Assembly (NCBI RefSeq): GCF_002210095.1
Contig: NZ_AQQR01000014.1
Location: 43,021 to 107,020, forward strand
Direction: 5' to 3'
Length of the DNA stretch: 64,000 nucleotides
Source: Marinibacterium profundimaris
GTDB taxonomy: Bacteria; Pseudomonadota; Alphaproteobacteria; Rhodobacterales; Rhodobacteraceae
This document shows positions 8,787 to 15,442 of this stretch, in pieces. The notes under the pieces are model-generated. The model was not told the origin of the DNA. It saw only the letters and a program-made list of their open reading frames with translations, and did not search any database. Each line of letters begins with the position of its first letter. Within the stretch, counting starts at the first letter, position 1. The position numbers and the translations under genes were made by a program.

Positions 8787-9371
8787 TCAGGACGACCGGA
8801 ACCGCTTGCCCGGATCGAACCCGCACCATTCCGCCGCCTTCAGCCAGGTCGCGGTGAACCCGTTCAGCGCATAGGTCTCGTAGATCGTCATCTGCCCCTG
8901 CCGGGTCACACCGACCGTCATCACGTCGCCCGCGCGCAGGCTGCGGACCGTTCCGGCCACGCCGCTGTTGCCTGCATCCGCGCTGACCTCCCATTCGCCG
9001 AACTCGTTCTCCATCTCCGAGATCTCAAGCTGCTGCGACACCGGGATGACCTGCCCGTCCACGATGAAAGAGACCGCATCGCCGTCGATCAGCGGCGACG
9101 GATAGCCGCGCGGCGCCACCGGCACGTAGCTCAGGCTAGCATCCGCGCCGTCCTCGCCCACGGTGATGCCGAAAACCCCGGCCCCGTCCGAGCCTGTCCA
9201 GACCTCGCAACCGCCGAAGCCGGGGAAATCGGGGTTGGCGAAGAACCGCACGTGCCAGGCGCCGTTGCTCCAGCTGTCCACGTCCACGGTGCCCGCCCGG
9301 GCCATATCGGCCGTGCCCCACGGCCACGCCAAAAGGCCGGCCAGCGCCATCATCAACTGTCGTCCGTTCAT
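8787..9371 (-). CDS. Secreted protein of unknown function
   Basis: A 194-residue protein with a short signal peptide (MNGRQLMMALAGLLAWPWG..., cleavage likely after Ala-Arg-Ala near residue 26). The mature part is rich in beta-forming residues and has two cysteines (GGCEVW near 54 and EWCGFD near 184) that could form a disulfide. The pattern CEVWTGSDGAG...VTVG and the two-block layout recall periplasmic invasion-associated-locus-B-like proteins, but the match is too weak to name. It is a single gene, convergent with the GNAT gene. Function unknown. Confidence 0.7.
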   Translation of the reverse strand: MNGRQLMMALAGLLAWPWGTADMARAGTVDVDSWSNGAWHVRFFANPDFPGFGGCEVWTGSDGAGVFGITVGEDGADASLSYVPVAPRGYPSPLIDGDAVSFIVDGQVIPVSQQLEISEMENEFGEWEVSADAGNSGVAGTVRSLRAGDVMTVGVTRQGQMTIYETYALNGFTATWLKAAEWCGFDPGKRFRSS

Positions 9372-9453
9372 CTGCCATCCCGTCCTGTCGCGTGTCTCGA
9401 CAGAATGGGCCGGCGAGGTTTTACATTTCGTGAAGAGCGCCGGGCGCGCAGGC

Positions 9454-9723
9454 TCACTTCAGCTGGCTGTCCTTCGATCCGCGCCGGTTGATCCCGCCGC
9501 GCGCCTTGTAGGCCCCGTCGCGCTCCTGCTGGCAGTCGAGGCACAGCTTGACCCCCGGAATGGCCAGCCGGCGTTTCTCGGGGATCTCTTCCTCGCATTC
9601 GGCGCAATGGGTCAGGCTTTCGCCCTGCGGCCGCTTTGCCGCCCGCAACCGTGCCAGTTCGTCCGAGATCGAGGCCTCGATCTGTTCATTCACCGCGCCG
9701 TCGCGGGACCATCCGCCTGCCAT
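9454..9723 (-). CDS. DksA/TraR-type C4 zinc finger protein
   Basis: An 89-residue protein with the zinc finger of DksA/TraR proteins: CAECEEEIP...LCLDCQQ, that is two CxxC pairs separated by 17 residues, at about residues 40-63. It lacks the long coiled-coil arm of full DksA, having only a short helical N-terminus, so it resembles the small YbiI/TraR class. Such proteins bind RNA polymerase through the secondary channel in TraR, but whether this one does is not shown. ATG 9723 follows a TCTCC-type (GGAGA) ribosome site. It stands alone. Confidence 0.85.
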   Translation of the reverse strand: MAGGWSRDGAVNEQIEASISDELARLRAAKRPQGESLTHCAECEEEIPEKRRLAIPGVKLCLDCQQERDGAYKARGGINRRGSKDSQLK

Positions 9724-9924
9724 GCCAGCTTCTCCTTTCGCGATGCTTTTAATCTAGGGCCGATCGGCAGCCCCGTCCATCGGGACGGCACGCGCCGCCC
9801 CCAACGCCCGGGGGCGGGCACAGGCCCGATCCGGGCCGAAACGCCCCCGTGGCTTGAGAGGGCAATGCGTTACCAATCGGTAAACGCGCCCTCGCAACCC
9901 CTTGATTTTCCTGGACCGACCTGA

Positions 9925-9942
9925 TGTCCCACGCGTGGGACA
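9925..9942. repeat. Perfect 18-bp palindrome
   Basis: TGTCCCACGCGTGGGACA is a perfect 18-bp palindrome three bases beyond the stop of the oxidoreductase gene. There is no loop and no U tract, so it looks more like a protein-binding site or dispersed element than a terminator. The rest of 9724-9945 has GC-rich hairpin-forming stretches but no gene. Confidence 0.6.
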
Positions 9943-9945
9943 CCC

Positions 9946-10920
9946 TTAAAGGCTGACCGCCCCGTCATAGATCCGGTCCAGCGCCACCTGGGTCCCCCGC
10001 GTGAACTCCAGCGAACAGCCATAGGGCACGCCCTCGCGCAGGCTGCGCCCGAAATTCTGGACCTGCAGCACGTAGTGATTGGCCGAGGGGAAGCGCTTGC
10101 TCTCCACCACCAGCCCGGGCGCATGCAGCTCCACCCGGGCCTCTCCGAAGACGCCGGCGTTGAACGGCGCCGTCACCCGGATCGTGCCGGTCGTGCCGTG
10201 GAAGGACATCTCCTGATACAGGCCCATCCGCATCGACACGTAAGAGGAATAGGTGAAGCCCGGGAAGGTCGCCTCGATCGCGGCAAAGCTGTCGATCCCC
10301 TTGTCCCAGCGGATCTTGGCGCCGATCTCGTCGGGCTCCTGCCCGGTGGCGAACCGCACCGATCCCAGAACATAGACCCCGATGTCGCGCAGGGCCCCGC
10401 CGCCGGTCTCGGCCCGGTTGCGGATATTGCCGGTTTCGGCGGAATTGTCGAAGCTGAAGGCGCCCCGCACGTGGACCAGCTCGCCGATCCGGCCGTTGGC
10501 GATCCAGTCACGCACCAGCTGCCATTGCGGGTGATGGACGATCATGAAGGCCTCGGCCGCCAGCACGCCGGCCTTGTCCCGGGCCTCGATGATCGCGTCG
10601 ATCTCCTCGGCCTTCAGCGCGATCGGCTTTTCGCACAGAACGGCCTTGCCGGCGGCGATCGCCTTCAGGGTCCACTCGACATGCATGTGGTTCGGCAGCG
10701 GGACATAGACCGCGTCGATCCCCGGGTCGGCCAGCAGCGCGTCGTAATCGGCATGCACCTTGAGCCCCGGCGCAAAGGCCTGGAAGGCCGCCGCCTTCTC
10801 CTGCGAACCGGTCGCCAGCGCCGCCAGTTCGGCCCCCGACGCGGCGTGGATCGCCGGCCCCATATGTTCACGGGCGAATTTCGCCGCCCCGAGAATGCCC
10901 CAGCGCACCGGAGTGGTCAT
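9946..10920 (-). CDS. Gfo/Idh/MocA family oxidoreductase
   Basis: A 324-residue NAD(P)-dependent oxidoreductase of the sugar/inositol dehydrogenase superfamily. The N-terminal Rossmann fold has RWGILGAAKFA at residues 6-16, then the family's CEKPIAL motif near residue 96 with the conserved lysine, and the C-terminal alpha/beta domain begins near 125. The length is normal. It stands alone between intergenic regions, so substrate context is lacking; it could act on a sugar or cyclitol. ATG 10920 has a GGAGAGA ribosome site upstream. Confidence 0.9.
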   Translation of the reverse strand: MTTPVRWGILGAAKFAREHMGPAIHAASGAELAALATGSQEKAAAFQAFAPGLKVHADYDALLADPGIDAVYVPLPNHMHVEWTLKAIAAGKAVLCEKPIALKAEEIDAIIEARDKAGVLAAEAFMIVHHPQWQLVRDWIANGRIGELVHVRGAFSFDNSAETGNIRNRAETGGGALRDIGVYVLGSVRFATGQEPDEIGAKIRWDKGIDSFAAIEATFPGFTYSSYVSMRMGLYQEMSFHGTTGTIRVTAPFNAGVFGEARVELHAPGLVVESKRFPSANHYVLQVQNFGRSLREGVPYGCSLEFTRGTQVALDRIYDGAVSL

Positions 10921-11050
10921 GTCGTCTCTCCTTCTTCTGCCCGCGCGGGCCAGGCGCCTCGGCCCCCGACCGTCGCCCGCAGGGTAGCGTCTCTGTCGGC
11001 AGGCACCAGCCCCAAGGCCCCCGGTTCAGCCCCCGCCGCGCCGGCGGCCG

Positions 11051-11977
11051 TCAAAGCCCGGCCTCCACCCGCTCCAGAAAGCGCCGCGCCAGGGCCGGAT
11101 CGGTCGTCGACAGGCATTGCAGCCCGAAATACCAGTAGACATACTTGTCATAGGCCCGCTTCCTCGGCCTGCCCCCCAGCGCCTCGGCCAGTTCCTCGGG
11201 TGTTTTCGCCACCTTCGCCAGGTGATGGAAATCCGCCTGACCGCACAGCACCACGGGCTTGCGGTGCAGGCAGGCCTCGATGCCCACGGCCGAGTTGATC
11301 GTCACCACCCGCTCGCAGGCCGCGAGGATATCGTGGATATTGCCGCCCGAGACGGTCAGCCGGCAATGCCGCGCCGCCAGCCGCCGCAGCCAGGCCGCCG
11401 TCGCCGGGTCGGTGTCGCGCGGATGCGACTTCACCACCACCGGCCCTTGCGCGGCCTCCAGCACCGTCTCCACCATCTGCTCACGCGTCAGGTGGCAGGT
11501 CTCTTCGACGTCGCGATGCGCCTCGCTCTGCAGAAAGACCGCCACGGCCCCCTCGGGCAGCGCCTCCACCGCCCCGGGCTGCGGATAGCGCGAGCTGCGC
11601 GCGCCCACGAGCCGCTTGCGCAAGCGGCGAAAGAACGGCCGCGCGGCCTCTGCATCGACCCGATCGGGATCGAACCGCAACCCGGCGATGGACGAAAACG
11701 CCCGGATCCCCCAGGGATCGACATTCCAGAACGGGTAGACATAGGCGATGCCGGCGTTCCAGACGCGCGGATGCCGGATGCGGCCGTGGTTGACCAGGTG
11801 GATCGCATCGTCCGCGCCCGCCTGTGCCGCGACCCGGCTCTTGTCCAGCGGGCGCAGGTGGACCCGCCGGCCCTCTGCCTCCAATCCATTGCGCAGGCGG
11901 TCATAAAAGGGCATCACCCCCTCACCCGAGGTGTCCAGCCAATCCTTGGGCAGATGAAAGATGATGTCGCGCGTCAT
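11051..11977 (-). CDS. Capsule polysaccharide synthesis-like protein
   Basis: A 308-residue protein resembling the Capsule_synth family (KpsC/KpsS-type glycosyltransferases that add Kdo linkers to capsule lipid). Visible are a VVVKSHPRD segment near residue 193 and TVSGGNIHDILAACERVVTINS near 225, followed by GIEACLHRKPVVLCGQ, the usual nucleotide-sugar side of these GT-B-like proteins; a final DKYVYWYFGLQC matches the family's C-terminal end. No capsule export genes are nearby, so the role in this genome is open. The start ATG 11977 is preceded by the rpoH terminator region. Confidence 0.75.
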   Translation of the reverse strand: MTRDIIFHLPKDWLDTSGEGVMPFYDRLRNGLEAEGRRVHLRPLDKSRVAAQAGADDAIHLVNHGRIRHPRVWNAGIAYVYPFWNVDPWGIRAFSSIAGLRFDPDRVDAEAARPFFRRLRKRLVGARSSRYPQPGAVEALPEGAVAVFLQSEAHRDVEETCHLTREQMVETVLEAAQGPVVVKSHPRDTDPATAAWLRRLAARHCRLTVSGGNIHDILAACERVVTINSAVGIEACLHRKPVVLCGQADFHHLAKVAKTPEELAEALGGRPRKRAYDKYVYWYFGLQCLSTTDPALARRFLERVEAGL

Positions 11978-12039
11978 GGGCGGACCCTAGCGACCCGCAG
12001 GCGCCGGCCCAAGAGGGCGCATGGCCTTCGCATCCCCCA

Positions 12040-12066
12040 AAAGAAAAGAAGCCCGCCAAAGCGGAC
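12040..12066 (-). terminator. Rho-independent terminator of rpoH
   Basis: On the minus strand a short hairpin CCGC-TTTG-GCGG is followed by GCTTCTTTTCTTTT, a T-rich tail. It lies about 70 bases past the rpoH stop and just before the next minus-strand gene. Confidence 0.7.
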
Positions 12067-12133
12067 CCCTGACCTTTATGCGCCCACCGTACCGAGGCGC
12101 GCCTGCAAGGGCGCGACGAGGGCCCTGCCGGGA

Positions 12134-13030
12134 TCAGGCCGAAGCCAGCATCCCCTTCTCCTTCGCCAGGTCGCGCATCTTCTTCTGCAGCTTCTCGAAG
12201 GCGCGCACCTCGATCTGGCGGATCCGCTCGCGACTGACGCCGTATTTGCCCGACAGATCTTCCAGCGTCACCGGCTGGTCGGACAGCCGACGCTCGGTCA
12301 GGATGTCCTTCTCGCGGTCGTTCAGCACGTCCAGCGCCTCGGCCAGGAGCTCGCGCCGGGCTTCCAGCTCGTTGCGGGCCTCGTAATCGCTGGCCTGGTC
12401 GGCATCCTCGTCCTCCAGCCAGTCCTGCCATTGCATGGCGCTCTCGCCCTCGGCGCCCACGGTCGCGTTCAGCGAGGCGTCGGAGCCGGCCATGCGCCGG
12501 TTCATCGAGATCACGTCATCCTCGGTCACGCCCAGATCGGTCGCGATCTGCTTGACGTTCTCGGGCCGCAGGTCGCCGTCTTCCAGCGCGCCCAGCTTGG
12601 CCTTCGCCTTGCGCAGGTTGAAGAACAGCTTCTTCTGCGCCGAGGTCGTGCCCAGCTTCACCAGGCTCCAGGACCGCAGGATGTACTCCTGGATCGAGGC
12701 GCGGATCCACCACATGGCATAGGTCGCCAGACGGAAGCCCTTTTCGGGATCGAACCGTTTCACCGCCTGCATCAGGCCCACGTTGGCCTCCGAGATCACC
12801 TCGGCCTGGGGCAGCCCGTAGCCGCGATAGCCCATGGCGATCTTGGCCGCCAGTCGCAGGTGCGAGGTCACCAGCCGGTGCGCGGCCTCGGTGTCCTGTT
12901 CCTCGACCCAGCGCTTGGCCAGCATGTATTCTTCTTCCGGTTCCAGAAGGGGAAACTTCCGGATTTCCTGCAGGTAACGGTTCAGCCCGCCCTCCGGCGA
13001 GGGAACCGGTAGATTTCCATAATTGGCCAA
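12134..13030 (-). CDS. rpoH: RNA polymerase heat-shock sigma factor RpoH
   Basis: Sigma-32 class factor directing RNA polymerase to heat-shock promoters. Region 2 is clear (SHLRLAAKIAMGYRGYGLP, then GLMQAVKRFDPEKGFRLATYA and the -10 reading MWWIRASIQEYI), the RpoH box follows (QKKLFFNLRK), and region 4 ends with VSRERIRQIEVRAFEKLQKKM. The start is most likely TTG at 13030 (MANYGNLPVP...), because GGGAGG sits seven bases ahead of it and RpoH of relatives begins MANY.NLP; an upstream TTG at 13045 would place the ribosome site inside the gene. The product is 298 residues, the usual size. A sigma-32-like promoter may lie upstream. Confidence 0.95.
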   Translation of the reverse strand: MANYGNLPVPSPEGGLNRYLQEIRKFPLLEPEEEYMLAKRWVEEQDTEAAHRLVTSHLRLAAKIAMGYRGYGLPQAEVISEANVGLMQAVKRFDPEKGFRLATYAMWWIRASIQEYILRSWSLVKLGTTSAQKKLFFNLRKAKAKLGALEDGDLRPENVKQIATDLGVTEDDVISMNRRMAGSDASLNATVGAEGESAMQWQDWLEDEDADQASDYEARNELEARRELLAEALDVLNDREKDILTERRLSDQPVTLEDLSGKYGVSRERIRQIEVRAFEKLQKKMRDLAKEKGMLASA

Positions 13031-13066
13031 GGCTCTGCCTCCCAATGTTTATACCTTTAACATCTC

Positions 13067-13094
13067 ATATGGAGCTCTGACACTCCGCTACAAG
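13067..13094 (-). promoter_or_regulatory. Candidate RpoH-type promoter of rpoH
   Basis: On the minus strand CTTGTAG (13094-13088), a 15-base spacer and CCATAT (13072-13067) resemble the heat-shock consensus CTTGAAA-N11-16-CCCCATNT. It ends about 37 bases before the TTG start, a plausible leader. This would make rpoH self-activating. Seen in sequence as a match only; activity is inferred. Confidence 0.4.
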
Positions 13095-13329
13095 GGTAGG
13101 AACGCGAATATGGGCCAAAAGTTTACAGATCGTTAGCGCTCAAGGCCCGCGCTCACGCGCACGTGCTGTTCATGTCAGAGCAACCGATGGGAATTGCCCC
13201 TATCCATACATTTTTGCATGGGTAATGTCAAGATTTCGCCAATACCGAAAGATCATTGTATCCTCTAGATCAGGCGGCAGCCCATCAGGGTATCCAATGT
13301 TTCCGCCCGTTTCACCTAAAGAGGTCGCC

Positions 13330-14004
13330 ATGCCCGCTTCCCTGCCCGCCTCTCCGGCCAGCCCCGCACCGCGTCCCCGGCCCGGGGCCCGCCCGATGGC
13401 CCGGCTGGCCGGGGCGCTTTATCTGCTGATCATCGGCACCGGGCTGAGCGCCGAATTTGCCCTGCGCGGGCCGCTGCTGGCCTCTCCGTCCCCGCTTGCG
13501 AACATCGCGGCGGCCGCGCCCGCCTTCCGGCTGAGCCTGCTGGGCGATCTCGTGATGCTGCTGGCCGATGTCACGCTGGCGCTGCTGTTCTTCCAGCTGC
13601 TGCGCGGGGTCTCGGCGCCGCTGGCGCTGGCGGCGATGGTCTTCCGCCTGATGCAGGCGGCGCTGATCGGCATGGGGCTGATCCTGCTGTCGCAGGTGCC
13701 GGTGCTGGCGGATCAGCCGGGGCTTGCCACCGCGATCCTGGGGATCCATGCGACGGGCTACGACGTGGCGCTGGTCTTCTTTGGCGTGAATTCCGCACTG
13801 CTGGCGCTGCTGCTGCACCGGGGCGGCGCGGTGCCCCGGATTCTGGTGCTGGCCATGGGCGGGTCGGCGGCGGTCTATGTCTCGGGCGGCGTGCTGCGGC
13901 TGGTGGCGCCAGAGCTGAGCGATGCCCTGCTGCCCGCCTACCTGCTGCCGCTTCTGGCCGAGACCGGGCTGGCGCTCTGGCTGGTGATCCGGGGGCGGGT
14001 CTAG
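13330..14004 (+). CDS. DUF4386 family membrane protein
   Basis: A 224-residue integral membrane protein with about six hydrophobic segments. The segment MARLAGALYLLIIGTGL and the later pattern with RVG-like residues and GYDVALVFFGVN match the DUF4386 family of uncharacterised membrane proteins. The frame is open further upstream, but ATG 13330 is chosen because AAAGAGG precedes it and the upstream sequence codes for no plausible membrane protein. The first 25 residues are Pro/Ala-rich and likely cytoplasmic. It is divergent from rpoH and convergent with rluD; function unknown. Confidence 0.85.
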   Translation: MPASLPASPASPAPRPRPGARPMARLAGALYLLIIGTGLSAEFALRGPLLASPSPLANIAAAAPAFRLSLLGDLVMLLADVTLALLFFQLLRGVSAPLALAAMVFRLMQAALIGMGLILLSQVPVLADQPGLATAILGIHATGYDVALVFFGVNSALLALLLHRGGAVPRILVLAMGGSAAVYVSGGVLRLVAPELSDALLPAYLLPLLAETGLALWLVIRGRV

Positions 14005-14007
14005 GCT

Positions 14008-15033
14008 CTACCCCCTCAGCGCCGCGAGCAGATCGGCGAAATCCTCCGGCAAGGGCGCCTCGAAGCGCAAAGCCTCGCCCGTGACGGGATGGTCGAAGCC
14101 CAGAACCGCCGCGTGCAACGCCTGACGCCGGAAGCCGCGCACCGCTTCGGCCGCCGCCTCGGTCAGCGCCCTGGCGGGCAGTTTGCGCGCCCCGCCATAG
14201 GTCGGATCGCCCACCAGCCCGTGGCCGGCATGGGCCATGTGCACGCGGATCTGGTGGGTCCGCCCGGTCTCAAGCCGGCATTCCACCAGCGCGAGGCAGG
14301 GCGGCGTGCCGAAGCTCTCCTGTAGCCGGGCGCGGGTGACCGCGTGGCGACCGCCGTCGAAGCGCACGGCCTGCTTCTGGCGATCCGTGCGGTGCCGGTC
14401 GAGCCCGGTGGTGATCTTCAGCACGTTGCCGGGTTCAAAGCTGACCCCGCGCATGCCGCGCAGGCGGGGATCGGCGGCATCCGGCACGCCGTAGACCAGC
14501 GCCTGGTAGGCGCGCTCGGCCGTGTGGGCGGCGAATTGATCGGCCAGCCCGTGATGCGCGGCGTCGGACTTGGCGATGACCAGCAGGCCCGAGGTCTCCT
14601 TGTCGATCCGGTGCACGATGCCGGGCCGTTTCACACCGCCCACGCCCGATAGATCCGCACCGCAATGGGCCAGCAGCGCGTTGACCAGCGTGCCCGAGGG
14701 CGTGCCGGGGGCAGGATGCACGACCATGCCGGCGGGCTTGTTCACCACGATCAGGTCGTCGTCCTCGAAGGCGATCTCCAGCGGGATATCCTCGGGGCCG
14801 ATATGGCTGTCCTCGGCCTCTTCGACGGTGATGCGGATCCCGGCGCCGGCGGCGACCCGGGCCTTGGGGTCGGTGACGACCTGGCCGTCCACCGACACCG
14901 CGCCCTCGGCGATCAGCCGGGCCAGCCGGGTCCGCGAGAGCGCGGCGCTCTCTGGCACATCGCGCGAAAGCGCCTTATCAAGGCGCGGCGGCGGGTTGTC
15001 CGCCAGTGTGAAAGAGACGATACGCGCGCCCAT
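14008..15033 (-). CDS. rluD: RluA-family 23S rRNA pseudouridine synthase (RluD-like)
   Basis: A 341-residue pseudouridine synthase. An S4 RNA-binding domain at about residues 17-65 (RLARLIAEGAVSVDG) is followed by the catalytic domain with HRIDKETSGLLV near residue 141, where the Asp is the nucleophile, and the later motif LETGRTHQIRVHMAHAGHGLVGDPTYG. S4 plus this layout fits RluD (23S rRNA helix 69), although RluC cannot be excluded without alignment. ATG 15033 overlaps, on the opposite strand, the ATG of the next gene. Confidence 0.9.
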   Translation of the reverse strand: MGARIVSFTLADNPPPRLDKALSRDVPESAALSRTRLARLIAEGAVSVDGQVVTDPKARVAAGAGIRITVEEAEDSHIGPEDIPLEIAFEDDDLIVVNKPAGMVVHPAPGTPSGTLVNALLAHCGADLSGVGGVKRPGIVHRIDKETSGLLVIAKSDAAHHGLADQFAAHTAERAYQALVYGVPDAADPRLRGMRGVSFEPGNVLKITTGLDRHRTDRQKQAVRFDGGRHAVTRARLQESFGTPPCLALVECRLETGRTHQIRVHMAHAGHGLVGDPTYGGARKLPARALTEAAAEAVRGFRRQALHAAVLGFDHPVTGEALRFEAPLPEDFADLLAALRG

Positions 15034-15337
15034 GGAACCTCTTCCGTCCGAAGACGATTATGTCGAGCCCGCCAACCTGCGTTTCCTGCGCCGGCTGGTG
15101 ACGGTGCTGACGACGGTGATGATCGGCGGGCTTGTAATCGTCGTCGGCCTGCTTGTCATCCGATACCAGCGTCCCGCGCCCCTGCCCTTGCCGGACGAGA
15201 TCGCCCTGCCCGAGGGCACGGCGGTGCAGGCGGTGACCTATGGGCCGGATTTCTACCTGGTTGTGACGCAGGGCCGCGAGGTGCTGGTCTATGACCGAGG
15301 CTCGGGCACGTTGCGCAAGACGCTGGCGCTGGACTGA
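15032..15337 (+). CDS. DUF6476-type small membrane protein
   Basis: A 101-residue protein with an acidic N-terminus, a PANLRFLRRLVTVLT segment, one transmembrane helix at about 28-48, and a C-terminal periplasmic-type domain (VQAVTYGPDFYLVVT). It matches the small single-span proteins annotated as DUF6476 in Rhodobacteraceae. Its ATG at 15032-15034 and the rluD ATG at 15033-15031 are read from opposite strands of the same CATG. Function unknown; its position beside rluD and rpoH is a common Rhodobacteraceae arrangement as far as I recall. Confidence 0.8.
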   Translation: MEPLPSEDDYVEPANLRFLRRLVTVLTTVMIGGLVIVVGLLVIRYQRPAPLPLPDEIALPEGTAVQAVTYGPDFYLVVTQGREVLVYDRGSGTLRKTLALD

Positions 15338-15442
15338 GCCTGCGCCCCGCCTGACGGCGCGTCTCGCGGGGGCACGGCCCCGGTTGCCGCCCCCGGGGAC
15401 GGGAACTAGGATCAAGAAGCCGTTCCCCGGAGAGCCCGCCCC

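Noticed and set aside
11117..13012. 631-codon plus-strand open frame
   Set aside because: Antisense to rpoH and the capsule-like gene, both of which are clearly coding.
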